DNA of 64,000 bases from Bradyrhizobium sp. CB1015 (GTDB lineage Bacteria; Pseudomonadota; Alphaproteobacteria; Rhizobiales; Xanthobacteraceae), in assembly GCF_025200925.1 (NCBI RefSeq), contig NZ_CP104174.1, positions 2,852,001 through 2,916,000 of the forward strand, given 5' to 3'. Below, piece by piece: positions 18,322 through 27,845 of this stretch. The notes beneath the pieces were generated by a model that had not been told where the DNA came from, ran no database searches, and saw only the letters and a program-made list of their open reading frames with translations. Every line of letters starts with the position of its first letter. Within the stretch, counting starts at the first letter, position 1. Both the position numbers and the translations under genes were made by a program.

Positions 18322-19422
18322 ATGGACACGTCCCCCCTGATTCTTCTCGCCGCGGGCGGCACCGGCGGCCATCTGTTCCCGGCCGAGGCGCTCGGCGTCG
18401 AATTGATCCGGCGCGGCTTTCGCGTCCGCCTCGTCACCGACGAGCGCGCGCTGCGCTACAGCGGGCTGTTCAGCAAGGACATGATCGACGTCGTCAGAAG
18501 CGAGACTGCGCGCGGCCGCAATCCGCTTCAGCTCGCCTATGCCGGCCTCACGCTCGCCGCCGGCACGCTGTCGGCCTATGCCCTGATCAAGCGGTTGAAG
18601 CCCGTCGCCGTCGTCGGCTTCGGCGGCTATCCGACGCTGCCGCCGCTGGTCGCGGCGAAGTTCGCGGGCGTACCCGGCATCATCCACGACGCCAACGCCG
18701 TGCTGGGCCGCGCCAACCGGTTCCTGTCGAGCCGCGTGCGCGCCATCGCGACGTCCTTGCCCGGCGTGCTCGATCGCGATCCGGCGCTCTCAGGCAAGAC
18801 GACGACCGTCGGCACGCCGATGCGTCCGGCAATCCTCGCGGCCGCTGCGGTGAAATATGCCGCGCCCGAGCCGAACGGTCCGCTGCGTCTGCTCGTCGTC
18901 GGCGGCAGCCAGGGCGCGCGCATCATGGCCGACATCGTGCCGGGTGCGATCGAGCGGCTCGAGCCTGCGCTCTGGAGCCGTCTCATTCTCACCCAGCAGG
19001 TGCGCGAAGAGGACATGAGCCGGGTGCGCGCCGTTTACGACAAGCTCAAGATCAAGGCCGAGCTCGCGCCGTTCTTCACGGATCTGCCGGCGCGGCTCGC
19101 CTCCAATCATCTCGTGGTATCGCGCTCCGGCGCGGGCACCGTGGCCGAGCTCGCCGCGATCGGCCGGCCCTCGATCCTGGTGCCGTTGCCCGGCTCGATC
19201 GATCAGGACCAGTTCGCCAATGCCGGCGTGCTGGTCAAGGTCGATGGCGCGATCCGCATCCCGCAGACCGAGTTCACCTCCGACCGGCTGGCGTCCGAAA
19301 TCTCCGCCTTCGCCGCCGAGCCCGCGCGCCTTGCCGCCATGGCTGAAGCCGCGAAGGGGGCGGGGCGGCTCGATGCGGCCGAGCGGCTGGCGGATCTCGT
19401 GGTCAAGGTCGCGGGGTTATAG
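18322..19422 (+). CDS. murG: UDP-N-acetylglucosamine--lipid I GlcNAc transferase MurG
   Basis: MurG adds GlcNAc to lipid I on the cytosolic face of the membrane, giving lipid II. It has 366 residues, with the N-terminal glycine loop AAGGTGGHLFPA (about 10-21), VGFGGYPTLPPL, IIHDANAVLGRANR, and the UDP-GlcNAc region LLVVGGSQGARIMAD. The C-terminal part has VSRSGAGTVAELAAIGRPS and PLPGSIDQDQFANA. All match the GT28 family. It lies between a family 3 and a family 1 palindrome. Confidence 0.97.
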   Translation: MDTSPLILLAAGGTGGHLFPAEALGVELIRRGFRVRLVTDERALRYSGLFSKDMIDVVRSETARGRNPLQLAYAGLTLAAGTLSAYALIKRLKPVAVVGFGGYPTLPPLVAAKFAGVPGIIHDANAVLGRANRFLSSRVRAIATSLPGVLDRDPALSGKTTTVGTPMRPAILAAAAVKYAAPEPNGPLRLLVVGGSQGARIMADIVPGAIERLEPALWSRLILTQQVREEDMSRVRAVYDKLKIKAELAPFFTDLPARLASNHLVVSRSGAGTVAELAAIGRPSILVPLPGSIDQDQFANAGVLVKVDGAIRIPQTEFTSDRLASEISAFAAEPARLAAMAEAAKGAGRLDAAERLADLVVKVAGL

Positions 19423-19427
19423 CACCT

Positions 19428-19511
19428 GTCATTCCGGACGGGACGCGAAGCGGACCGATCCGGAAGCTCGAGATTCCGGGTTCGCTCGCGGTGCGAGCGC
19501 CCCGGAATGAC
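19428..19511. repeat. Palindromic intergenic repeat, family 1, between murG and murC
   Basis: GTCATTCCGGACGGGACGC at the left pairs with GCGCCCCGGAATGAC at the right, with inner GATCCGGAAGCTCG facing GAGATTCCGGGTTC. It begins 6 bp after the murG stop. A shorter inverted pair (TGCCCGGCGAAAGCGGGGCA, from about 19530) follows it. Confidence 0.85.
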
Positions 19512-19607
19512 CAAAAATGCCCCTTGTCATGCCCGGCGAAAGCGGGGCATCCAGTAGCCGACGCCGCTTGATTTGAATCTCAGGCTTCGCGACGTCAAGG
19601 AGATCCC

Positions 19608-21011
19608 ATGAGACTGCCGCGCGAGATCGGACCCATCCACTTCGTCGGGATCGGCGGGATCGGCATGAGCGGCATCGCCGAGGTGCTGGTCAATCTCGGC
19701 TATGCCGTGCAGGGCTCGGATGCCGCCGACAATTACAATCTCGACCGGCTGCGCAAGAAGGGCGCGAAAGTCTCGGTCGGCCACAAGGCCGAGAATATCG
19801 AGGGCGCCGAGGTCGTGGTCGTGTCCTCCGCGATCAAGCGCGACAACCCGGAACTGATGGCGGCGCGCGAGAAACGCATTCCCGTGGTGCGCCGCGCCGA
19901 GATGCTGGCCGAGCTGATGCGGCTGAAGAGCTGCGTCGCCATCGCCGGCACCCACGGCAAGACCACCACGACGACCATGGTCGCAACGCTGCTCGATGCC
20001 GGCGGGCTCGACCCGACCGTGATCAATGGCGGCATCATCAATGCCTACGGCTCCAACGCGCGGCTGGGGGCCGGCGAGTGGATGGTAGTGGAGGCCGACG
20101 AGAGTGACGGCACGTTCCTGAAGCTGCCGACCGATGTCGCGATCGTCACCAATGTCGACCCCGAGCATCTCGATCACTTCAAGACCTTCGAGGCCGTGCA
20201 GGACGCTTTCCGTCATTTCGTCGAGAACCTGCCGTTCTACGGTTTTGCCGTGATGTGCATCGATCATCCCGTGGTGCAGAGCCTCGTCGGCAAGATCGAG
20301 GATCGCCGCATCATCACTTATGGTGAGAATCCGCAGGCCGATGCGCGGCTGGTCGATCTCACCGCGGGCGGCGGCGGCTCGAAGTTCAAGGTCGTGATCC
20401 GCGACCGCAAGACCGGCACCACGCATGAGATCGCCGACCTCGCGCTGCCGATGCCGGGCCGGCACAACGCCTCGAACGCGACGGCTGCAATTGCGGTCGC
20501 GCATGCGCTCGGCGTTTCCGACGACAAGATTCGCAGCGCCATCGCAGGCTTCGGCGGCGTCAAGCGGCGCTTCACCAAGACCGGCGAGTGGAACGGCGTT
20601 ACCGTGATCGACGATTACGGCCATCACCCCGTGGAGATCGCGGCCGTGCTGAAGGCAGCGCGCGATTCCTACGCCGGCAAGGTGATCGCCGTGGTGCAGC
20701 CGCATCGCTACACCCGTCTGCAATCGCTGTTCGAGGAGTTTTGCACCTGCTTCAACGATGCCGACGCGGTTGTCGTTGCCGACGTCTATGCCGCCGGCGA
20801 GGCGCCGATCGACGGCATCGACCGCGATCACTTCGTCGCGGGCCTGCGCGCGCATGGTCACCGCGAGGTGATCCCGCTGCCGGCAGCGACGGAGCTCGCG
20901 GGCATCGTCAAGGGATTGGCGAAACCAGGCGATCTCGTCGTGTGCCTGGGCGCAGGCAACATCACGCAATGGGCGTATGCGCTGCCGGACCAGTTGAAGG
21001 CGCTGGGGTGA
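19608..21011 (+). CDS. murC: UDP-N-acetylmuramate--L-alanine ligase
   Basis: MurC performs the first Mur ligation, adding L-alanine to UDP-MurNAc. The 467 residues open with a Rossmann glycine loop ([18 protein letters not shown]). The P-loop [15 protein letters not shown] follows, then [24 protein letters not shown] and [16 protein letters not shown]. Lengths and order are standard. The ATG at 19608 follows AAGGAGATCCC, a strong ribosome site. A family 2 palindrome separates it from murB. Confidence 0.97.
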   Translation: MRLPREIGPIHFVGIGGIGMSGIAEVLVNLGYAVQGSDAADNYNLDRLRKKGAKVSVGHKAENIEGAEVVVVSSAIKRDNPELMAAREKRIPVVRRAEMLAELMRLKSCVAIAGTHGKTTTTTMVATLLDAGGLDPTVINGGIINAYGSNARLGAGEWMVVEADESDGTFLKLPTDVAIVTNVDPEHLDHFKTFEAVQDAFRHFVENLPFYGFAVMCIDHPVVQSLVGKIEDRRIITYGENPQADARLVDLTAGGGGSKFKVVIRDRKTGTTHEIADLALPMPGRHNASNATAAIAVAHALGVSDDKIRSAIAGFGGVKRRFTKTGEWNGVTVIDDYGHHPVEIAAVLKAARDSYAGKVIAVVQPHRYTRLQSLFEEFCTCFNDADAVVVADVYAAGEAPIDGIDRDHFVAGLRAHGHREVIPLPAATELAGIVKGLAKPGDLVVCLGAGNITQWAYALPDQLKALG

Positions 21012-21056
21012 GCATGCTGATGAAGCGCTCGCAGCTAGCCGCAGGGCACACTGCGC

Positions 21057-21160
21057 TCCCTCCCCCTTGTGGGGGAGGGCGGGGGAGAGGGGTGGCCACA
21101 AACTCCGACCTCGCTTGGGGCTACCCCCTCCCTGACCCTCCCCTACAAGGGGGGAGGGAA
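21057..21160. repeat. Palindromic intergenic repeat, family 2, between murC and murB
   Basis: CTCCCTCCCCCTTGTGGGGGAGGG forms a left hairpin, and CCCTCCCCTACAAGGGGGGAGGG a right hairpin; the outer arms also pair with each other. This is the CCTCTCCC-type element also seen at 36017, 51211 and 59506. Confidence 0.8.
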
Positions 21161-21214
21161 CGGAGGTAGTGTGCCTGCCTTACGGAGCACGCGTTTTCTC
21201 GTGAGCGCTCGCGC

Positions 21215-22135
21215 ATGAGTTTCCCCGACATCACCCCGTCACTCAAAGCCGCGATGCCCGAGCTTCGCGGCCGGCTGCTGGCGAACCAATCGCTGGCCGA
21301 GCTCACCTGGTTTCGCGTCGGCGGTCCCGCGCAGGTGTTGTTCACGCCGGCGGACGAGGATGACCTCGCTTACTTCCTGGCGCATCTCGCCCCCGACATT
21401 CCCGTCTACGTCATCGGCGTCGGCTCCAACCTCATCGTGCGCGACGGCGGCATTGCCGGTGTGGTGATCCGCCTTGCGCCGCGCGCCTTCGGCGAGGCGA
21501 TTGCGAGCGGCGACGTCGTCACCGCAGGCACGGCCGCGCTCGACAAGCGCGTGGCGGAAGAGGCGGCATCCGCCAATATCGGCGGGCTCGAATTCTATTT
21601 CGGCATTCCCGGCACGATCGGCGGCGCGCTGCGGATGAATGCCGGTGCCAATGGCGGCGAGACCAAGGACGTGCTGATCGAGGCGAGGGGCGTCGGGCGC
21701 GACGGCACCAAGCACGTCTTCTCCAACGCCGACATGAAGTTCGTCTACCGCAGCAGCGGCGTCGATCCGTCCATCATCTTCACCTCCGCGCGCTTTCGCG
21801 GCGAGATCAGGGATGCGGAGGCGATCCGCGCGCGCATGGCGGAGGTGCAGAGCCATCGCGAGACCGCGCAGCCGATTCGCGAGAAGACCGGCGGCTCGAC
21901 CTTCAAGAATCCGCCCGGCCATTCCGCCTGGCAGCTGGTGGATGCCGCCGGCTGCCGCGGCCTGCGCGTCGGCGGCGCGCAGGTCTCGGAGATGCATTGC
22001 AACTTCCTGATCAACACGGGCGATGCCACCGCGCACGACATCGAGACGCTGGGCGAGACCGTGCGCGAACGCGTGAAGGCGAATTCCGGAATTGAGCTAC
22101 ACTGGGAAATCAAGCGGATCGGGATTCCGATCTAA
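21215..22135 (+). CDS. murB: UDP-N-acetylenolpyruvoylglucosamine reductase
   Basis: MurB reduces UDP-GlcNAc-enolpyruvate to UDP-MurNAc with NADPH and bound FAD. Its 306 residues carry [58 protein letters not shown] (FAD and substrate region), YRSSG, and [15 protein letters not shown] with the catalytic Ser. It has the short type I form, normal for alphaproteobacteria. A family 1 palindrome begins 3 bp after its stop. Confidence 0.96.
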   Translation: MSFPDITPSLKAAMPELRGRLLANQSLAELTWFRVGGPAQVLFTPADEDDLAYFLAHLAPDIPVYVIGVGSNLIVRDGGIAGVVIRLAPRAFGEAIASGDVVTAGTAALDKRVAEEAASANIGGLEFYFGIPGTIGGALRMNAGANGGETKDVLIEARGVGRDGTKHVFSNADMKFVYRSSGVDPSIIFTSARFRGEIRDAEAIRARMAEVQSHRETAQPIREKTGGSTFKNPPGHSAWQLVDAAGCRGLRVGGAQVSEMHCNFLINTGDATAHDIETLGETVRERVKANSGIELHWEIKRIGIPI

Positions 22136-22137
22136 CA

Positions 22138-22215
22138 GTCATTCCGGGGGCGCGAAGCGCGAACCCGGAATCTCGAGATTCCGGGTCTGGTGCTTGCGCA
22201 CCATCCCGGAATGAC
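22138..22215. repeat. Palindromic intergenic repeat, family 1, between murB and ddl
   Basis: GTCATTCCGGGGGCGCGAA at the left pairs with GCACCATCCCGGAATGAC at the right, with inner CCCGGAATCTCG facing GAGATTCCGGG. It starts directly after the murB stop and ends 16 bp before the ddl start. Confidence 0.85.
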
Positions 22216-22230
22216 GAAATGAGAGGACAC

Positions 22231-23217
22231 ATGCGCATCACCATCCTCTTCGGCGGCTCCAACCGCGAACGTCTGGTCTCGGTTGCCACAGCCCAGGCGC
22301 TGCACCAGGCGCTGCCCGAGGCCGACCTCTGGTGGTGGGACGTCGAGGACAAGGTGCACGTCGTGCAGTCGAAGCAGCTGCTCGATCATGCCCGCCCGTT
22401 CGAGGACGAGTTCAAGCCGGGCACGACAGGCATTCCGCTCGCGCAGGCGCTCGACCGGGCCAAGGCGGAAGATCGCGTGCTGGTGCTCGGCCTGCATGGC
22501 GGCCGCGCCGAGAACGGCGAATTGCAGGTGATGTGCGAGGCGCGCGGCGTGCCCTTCACCGGCTCGGGCTCGGCGTCCTCGCATCTCGCCTTCGACAAGA
22601 TTGCGGCCAAGCGCTTCGCCGCGCTCGGCGGCGTGACGCCGCCGGAAAATCTTGCGCTCGATGATATCGACGAGGCCTTCGCAGAATACGGCCGGTTGAT
22701 CGCAAAGCCCGCGCGCGACGGGTCGAGCTACGGCCTGATCTTCGTCAACGCCAAGCAGGACCTCGTTGCCGTCCGCAACGCGGCCAAGCATGAAGACTAT
22801 GTCATCGAGCCCTACATCGCCGGCGTGGAGGCGACCTGCGGCGTGCTGGAGCGCACCGACGGCTCGATTATCTCGCTGCCGCCGATCGAGATCATTCCGG
22901 GTGAGGGCAATTTCGACTACGCGGCGAAATATCTTTTGAAGTCGACCCAGGAGATCTGCCCCGGCCGCTTCGCACCCGAGATCACCGCTGCGCTCAAGGC
23001 GCAGGCGATGCTGGCCCATCGCGCAATGTCCTGCACCGGCTATTCGCGCTCGGACTTCATCGTCTCGGACAAGGGCCTGGTCTATCTAGAAACCAACACG
23101 CTGCCCGGGCTGACCAAGTCCTCGCTCTACCCCAAGGCGCTGAAGGCCGAAGGCATCGAGTTCGTCGACTTCCTGCGCGGCCTGGTCGAGCTCGCCTGCC
23201 AGCGCGTGCGGAAATAG
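22231..23217 (+). CDS. ddl: D-alanine--D-alanine ligase (divergent, ATP-grasp)
   Basis: Ddl makes the D-Ala-D-Ala used by MurF. The 328 residues begin with RITILFGGSNRERLVSV. They contain LGLHGGRAENGELQ (the family usually has HGxxGEDG), FTGSGSASSHLAFDK, KPARDGSSYGL, and EPYIAGVEATCGVL. SLPPIEIIPGEGNFDYAAKY and LETNTLPGLTKSSLYPK also fit well. The ATP-grasp and substrate-binding C-terminal motifs are clear, while the N-terminal catalytic loop is atypical. ATG 22231 is preferred to 22219 because GAGAGGAC precedes it. Position between murB and ftsQ supports the call. Confidence 0.88.
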   Translation: MRITILFGGSNRERLVSVATAQALHQALPEADLWWWDVEDKVHVVQSKQLLDHARPFEDEFKPGTTGIPLAQALDRAKAEDRVLVLGLHGGRAENGELQVMCEARGVPFTGSGSASSHLAFDKIAAKRFAALGGVTPPENLALDDIDEAFAEYGRLIAKPARDGSSYGLIFVNAKQDLVAVRNAAKHEDYVIEPYIAGVEATCGVLERTDGSIISLPPIEIIPGEGNFDYAAKYLLKSTQEICPGRFAPEITAALKAQAMLAHRAMSCTGYSRSDFIVSDKGLVYLETNTLPGLTKSSLYPKALKAEGIEFVDFLRGLVELACQRVRK

Positions 23218-23564
23218 TCAGGACTGGTTAACGGCGGAATCGGCGAAACGGGCCGGTTTGGCGACCAAAACCGGTAAAATGCCGGACATCGCGGCGCAAA
23301 TGCCTCACATCGCGGGGCAAAATGCGCAAGTCGTTAACGAATTTTACCTTTTGTTTACCAGGACGTCCGAAGGTTAACGCTGGCGGCGCATATGGCGCTT
23401 TGGCTGCCGGCGCGTGAGCTGTCGCGGGTGATGTCACCTCCAGCGAACGCTTTGAAGGGGAGAGGTTTTCTTCTGCTGAAGACCAGCACCCGGCCCGGCA
23501 CCGAGACGTCATGTTCGCCAGGATCCGCGCGATGTCGCGGGCAAACTGTTGACGAGCTCGTGCA
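23218..23564. other. 347-bp gap before ftsQ with a tandem repeat and three GTTAAC sites
   Basis: No gene is recognised. ACATCGCGGCGCAAATGC at 23286 is repeated as ACATCGCGGGGCAAAATGC at 23307, a 21-bp period. GTTAAC occurs near 23226, 23333 and 23373. An AT-rich stretch (GAATTTTACCTTTTGTTTAC) follows the second. This is a likely internal promoter region for ftsQ-ftsA-ftsZ. Confidence 0.45.
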
Positions 23565-24593
23565 ATGGATGGAGCAGGAAGCCTCACCCGGTCGCTTTTC
23601 AGATCGCTGAGGCCCCAAGCTGACCTGAAGGCGGCCGCTATCGGAGCGGTCGTGCTTCTGCGCGAGTGGATGCAGGACAAGCACGAAGAGGCGCGCGCTG
23701 CCGCCAAGGACAAGGCCAAAGCCAAAGCAAAGGCCAAGGCCGTCGTCGAGCGCGAGCCGCCGCCGCGCCTGGTTGCCCTGGTCGAGCGCTTTCTGCCGCG
23801 CCGGGTCGGCCTCAGCATGACCGTGCTGCTCCTGATCGGCAGCTGCGGCTTCGGCATCGTCAAGGGCGGCCATCTCCAGGATTTCGTCACCGCGGTCAGC
23901 GATGCCCGCAACGCGCTGGCCAATTCCGCCGGCTTCCGCATCACCTCGGTCGTGATCAACGGCCGCAAGCAGCTGACCCAGGACGAGATCCTCGCGATCG
24001 GCGGCGTCAGCGGCCGCTCCTCGCTGCTGTTCCTCGATGCCGACGCGGTGCGCGACAAGCTCAAGGCCAATCCCTGGATCGCGGATGCGACCGTGCTGAA
24101 GCTCTATCCGGGCCAGCTCATGATCGAGCTCACCGAGCGCAAGGCGTTCGCGCTGTGGCAGGAGGCCGGCCGGCTTTCCGTCATCGCCGACGACGGCGCC
24201 GTGCTCGAGCCCTATGTCTCGCGCCGCTTCCTGTCGCTGCCGCTCGTGGTCGGCAAGGGTGCCGACACCCAGGCGCGCGATTTCCTGGCGCTGCTGGCGC
24301 GCTATCCGCAGGTCAATTCGGTGACCAAGGCCGCGATCTACGTGGGCGAGCGGCGCTGGAACCTGCGCCTCAAGGACGGTCTCGACATCCGCCTGCCCGA
24401 GCAGGACGTCGGCAACGCGCTTGCGATGCTGTCCAAGCTCGACAAGGAAGACCGGCTGTTCTCGCGCGACATCGTCACCGTCGACATGCGCCTGCCGGAC
24501 CGGCTGGTGGTGCAGCTCTCCGACGACGCCGCCAAGGCGCGCGAGGAGCTGTTCAAGGACAAGAAGAAAAAGAAGGCCGGGGATTCCGCATGA
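23565..24593 (+). CDS. ftsQ: Cell division protein FtsQ
   Basis: A bitopic divisome protein that recruits FtsL/FtsB. Of its 342 residues, the first 80 or so are cytosolic and rich in Ala and Lys (AKDKAKAKAKAKA). A transmembrane helix (LSMTVLLLIGSCGFGIVKGG, about 84-103) is followed by a POTRA domain (FRITSVVINGRKQLTQDEIL ... NPWIADATVLKLYPGQLMIE). The FtsQ domain comes last, ending in a Lys-rich tail. The start at 23565 is the first plausible codon in frame. Its stop overlaps the ftsA start (ATGA). Confidence 0.93.
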   Translation: MDGAGSLTRSLFRSLRPQADLKAAAIGAVVLLREWMQDKHEEARAAAKDKAKAKAKAKAVVEREPPPRLVALVERFLPRRVGLSMTVLLLIGSCGFGIVKGGHLQDFVTAVSDARNALANSAGFRITSVVINGRKQLTQDEILAIGGVSGRSSLLFLDADAVRDKLKANPWIADATVLKLYPGQLMIELTERKAFALWQEAGRLSVIADDGAVLEPYVSRRFLSLPLVVGKGADTQARDFLALLARYPQVNSVTKAAIYVGERRWNLRLKDGLDIRLPEQDVGNALAMLSKLDKEDRLFSRDIVTVDMRLPDRLVVQLSDDAAKAREELFKDKKKKKAGDSA

Positions 24594-25912
24594 CCGGTCT
24601 TGATCGCACCCAGACGCCGAAGACGCGCCCGATGCCGCACAAGCGCGGCGGCATCGTCGCCTGCCTCGATATCGGCACCAGCAAGATCGCCTGCATGATC
24701 GCGCGGCTGAAGCCGTCGCCGCCGAGCGATGCGCTGCGCGGCCGCACCCATGCGGTGGAGTTGATCGGCTACAGCCAGATCCAGGCGCGCGGCATGAAGG
24801 CCGGCGCGGTGATCGATCTCGGCGAATGCGAGCAGGCGGTGCGCCAGGCCGTCGGGCTTGCCGAAAAGATGGCCAAGGTACGGGTCGAGTCCGTGCTGCT
24901 GTCGGTCTCGGGCGGCCGGCCCGCCGGCCAGCTGGTCGAAGCCGCCGCCGACATTCGTGGCGGCGCCGTGACGCCGGCCGATGTCAGCCGCGTCACCTCC
25001 ACCGGCATGCGCCACGCCACCGGCGAAGGCCGCACCGTGCTGCACGCGCTGCCGGTCGGCTACACGCTCGACGGCGTCAAGGGCATCCGCGATCCCCGTG
25101 GCATGGTCGCGCACCAGTTCGGCGTCGACATGAACGTCGTCACTTGTGACGCCACCGTGGCGCGAAACCTGATGCTGGCGGTGGAGCGCTGCCACATCAA
25201 TGTCGAAGCCATGGCAGCGAGCCCCTATGTGGCCGGCCTGTCGGTGCTGACCGACGACGAGGCCGATCTCGGCGCCGCCGTCGTCGAGATGGGCGCCGGC
25301 ACCACCACGATTGCCGTTTATTCGGGCGGCCGCTTCGTGCATGCGGCGGGTTTTGCGGTCGGCGGGCAACACATCACGATGGATCTTGCGCGCGGACTCT
25401 CGGCGACCATTGCCGATGCCGAGCGAATCAAGACCTTATACGGTACCGTCATCACCGGCGGATCGGACTCGCGTGAGCTGATGTCTGTGCCGACAGCCGG
25501 TGACGAGCAGGATCTGCCGCAGATCGTCTCCCGCGCCACCATCGCGAACATCGTCAAGCACCGTGCCGAGGAAGTCTTCGAAATGGTTCGGGACAAGCTG
25601 AAGGATTCGCCCTTCGCCGCAGAGCCCAACGGCCGCGTCGTGATCTCGGGCGGCGCCTCGCAGCTGACCGGTCTCGTCGATCTCGGTACCCGGATTCTCG
25701 GCCGGCCCGTGCGGGTCGGCCGTCCGCTCGGTTTCGGCCGGCTGCCCAACGAGGCGAAGAACGCCGCGTTCGCGGTGCCGACCGGACTTCTCGTCTACCC
25801 GCAATATGTTCACCTCGAACATGTCGAACCGCGGCATACGCGGCAGCAGATCAAGACAGGGACCGGCGGATATTTCGGAAAGGTCGGACGATGGCTACGC
25901 GAGGGCTTCTGA
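24590..25912 (+). CDS. ftsA: Cell division protein FtsA
   Basis: FtsA is the actin-like ATPase that ties FtsZ to the membrane. The 440 residues show an ATP phosphate-1 loop (IVACLDIGTSKIACMIA), the 1C subdomain inserted after about residue 100, and AAVVEMGAGTTTIAVYSGG (phosphate-2). VVISGGASQLTGLVDLGTRI is the adenosine motif. The C-terminus GGYFGKVGRWLREGF is an amphipathic membrane-targeting helix. The ATG at 24590 overlaps the ftsQ stop; the longer frame starting at 23666 is read through ftsQ and is not real. Confidence 0.96.
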   Translation: MTGLDRTQTPKTRPMPHKRGGIVACLDIGTSKIACMIARLKPSPPSDALRGRTHAVELIGYSQIQARGMKAGAVIDLGECEQAVRQAVGLAEKMAKVRVESVLLSVSGGRPAGQLVEAAADIRGGAVTPADVSRVTSTGMRHATGEGRTVLHALPVGYTLDGVKGIRDPRGMVAHQFGVDMNVVTCDATVARNLMLAVERCHINVEAMAASPYVAGLSVLTDDEADLGAAVVEMGAGTTTIAVYSGGRFVHAAGFAVGGQHITMDLARGLSATIADAERIKTLYGTVITGGSDSRELMSVPTAGDEQDLPQIVSRATIANIVKHRAEEVFEMVRDKLKDSPFAAEPNGRVVISGGASQLTGLVDLGTRILGRPVRVGRPLGFGRLPNEAKNAAFAVPTGLLVYPQYVHLEHVEPRHTRQQIKTGTGGYFGKVGRWLREGF

Positions 25913-25999
25913 TGACCGCATTCTGCAATCTTCGATTTTCACCAACTCCCGCGGCCACCGGCCGGGGCGAACCCACGCGCGCGTGATCGAGAGGCAACC

Positions 26000-27787
26000 A
26001 TGACCATCAGCATCAATGTTCCTGATATTCACGAACTGAAGCCCCGGATCACCGTGTTCGGCGTCGGCGGCGCCGGCGGCAACGCCGTGAACAACATGAT
26101 CACGGCGGGCCTGCAGGGCGTCGACTTCGTGGTCGCCAACACCGATGCGCAGGCGCTGACGATGTCGAAGGCGCAGCGCATCGTGCAGATGGGCACGGCC
26201 GTCACCCAAGGCCTCGGCGCCGGCTCGCAGCCGAACGTCGGCGCCGCGGCGGCGGAAGAGGTGATCGACGAGCTGCGCGACCATCTGTCGGGCGCCAACA
26301 TGGTGTTCGTCACCGCCGGCATGGGCGGCGGCACCGGCACCGGCGCTGCTCCCGTGATCGCCAAGACCGCGCGCGACATGGGCATCCTCACCGTCGGTGT
26401 GGTGACCAAGCCGTTCCACTTCGAGGGCCAGCGCCGCATGCGCACGGCCGAAGCCGGCATCGCCGAGCTGCACAAGGTCGTGGATACGCTCCTGATCATT
26501 CCGAACCAGAACCTGTTTCGGGTCGCCAACGAGAAGACCACCTTTGCCGACGCCTTCGCGATGGCCGACCAGGTGCTCTATTCGGGCGTTGCCTGCATCA
26601 CCGACCTGATGGTCAAGGAAGGCCTGATCAACCTCGACTTCGCCGACGTGAGAGCGGTGATGCGGGAAATGGGCAAGGCGATGATGGGCACCGGCGAAGC
26701 CTCCGGCGACAAGCGCGCGCTGACCGCCGCGGAAGCGGCGATCGCCAACCCGCTGATCGACGATAGCTCGATGAAGGGCGCCAAGGGCCTCCTCATCTCT
26801 ATCACCGGCGGCAAGGACCTCACCCTGTTCGAGGTCGACGAGGCCGCGACCCGCATCCGCGAGGAAGTCGACCAGGACGCCAACATCATCGTCGGCGCGA
26901 CCTTCGACGAAGCGCTCGACGGCCTGATCCGCGTCTCGGTCGTCGCCACCGGCATCGAGCAGGCTGCAATCGCCCGCAATAGCCAGGCGACGGCCGCGCC
27001 CGTCGCCAACCCGGCACCGCAGGTGCAGCAGGCTGCCGCCCCGGCCGCCGTTGCCGAGAGCCGTCTCGCCGACCTGACCGCCCGGCTCCGTGCCGACAAC
27101 CAGCGTCTGGCGGAGCGCGCCCAGAAGCTGGAAGCTCAGCCCCCGGCCGCCGCGCCGGCTCCCGGGGCCGCCGCGCCCCGTCAGAACGTCGAGCGCGCTG
27201 CGCTCGCTGCCATCGCCGCTGCGGTTGCCGAGGTGCCGCAGGCGCCAGCGCCGCAGACCTATGGCGACGTCACCGTGCGCCCGATCGCGCAGAAGCCGAC
27301 CCTGTTCCCGGAGCCCGACATGGCCCCGGTCGCGGTGCAGGAGCCGATGACGCCTGATACCTTCATCCCGCCGCAGGCCGAGCGCCCGGCCCGCGCGCCG
27401 CGCATGCCGCGAATCGAGGAGCTGCCGATGCCGGCGCAGGCCGAGATTCGGCAGGCCCGCGGCGAGGCCGAGGAAGAGACCCCTCAGAAGACCCGCCTGT
27501 CGCTGCTGCAGCGCCTCGCCAATGTCGGCCTCGGCCGTCGCGACGAGGAAAGCGAGCCGCCGGTCGCGGCCCGTACCGCCGGTCCCGCCATGCCGCCGCT
27601 GCCCGAGCGCCGGCCGCAGAAGACCGTGGCGCAGCAGATCGCATCCAGCGAGCCGGTATCGGAGTATGCCCGCCGTCCCGCGCCGCAGGGTCTGGACGTC
27701 CATGGCCGCCCCGCACCTGTTGCGCCGGCGCCACAGGGTGATGACCATCTTGATATCCCGGCCTTCCTGCGGCGGCAGGCGACCTGA
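26000..27787 (+). CDS. ftsZ: Cell division protein FtsZ with a long C-terminal linker
   Basis: FtsZ is the tubulin-like GTPase that forms the division ring. In its 595 residues, the GTPase core carries [14 protein letters not shown] and the tubulin signature GGGTGTG at 109-115. The T7 loop region [11 protein letters not shown] follows. The core ends near residue 320. A Pro/Ala/Glu-rich linker of some 250 residues follows, then the conserved tail [13 protein letters not shown], which binds FtsA. E. coli FtsZ is about 383 residues, so the linker is long, as known in related alphaproteobacteria. It lies 87 bp after ftsA and is followed by a terminator. Confidence 0.97.
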   Translation: MTISINVPDIHELKPRITVFGVGGAGGNAVNNMITAGLQGVDFVVANTDAQALTMSKAQRIVQMGTAVTQGLGAGSQPNVGAAAAEEVIDELRDHLSGANMVFVTAGMGGGTGTGAAPVIAKTARDMGILTVGVVTKPFHFEGQRRMRTAEAGIAELHKVVDTLLIIPNQNLFRVANEKTTFADAFAMADQVLYSGVACITDLMVKEGLINLDFADVRAVMREMGKAMMGTGEASGDKRALTAAEAAIANPLIDDSSMKGAKGLLISITGGKDLTLFEVDEAATRIREEVDQDANIIVGATFDEALDGLIRVSVVATGIEQAAIARNSQATAAPVANPAPQVQQAAAPAAVAESRLADLTARLRADNQRLAERAQKLEAQPPAAAPAPGAAAPRQNVERAALAAIAAAVAEVPQAPAPQTYGDVTVRPIAQKPTLFPEPDMAPVAVQEPMTPDTFIPPQAERPARAPRMPRIEELPMPAQAEIRQARGEAEEETPQKTRLSLLQRLANVGLGRRDEESEPPVAARTAGPAMPPLPERRPQKTVAQQIASSEPVSEYARRPAPQGLDVHGRPAPVAPAPQGDDHLDIPAFLRRQAT

Positions 27788-27814
27788 GGATTGTTACAAT
27801 AAGGCAGACGAAAA

Positions 27815-27845
27815 AAGGTCCCGGCGAGAAGCTTGCCGGGACCTT
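27815..27845 (+). terminator. Rho-independent terminator after ftsZ
   Basis: AAGGTCCCGGC pairs perfectly with GCCGGGACCTT across a 9-base loop, giving an 11-bp stem preceded by A-rich and followed by T-rich sequence (TTCCTTTTG). It closes the dcw cluster. Confidence 0.9.
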
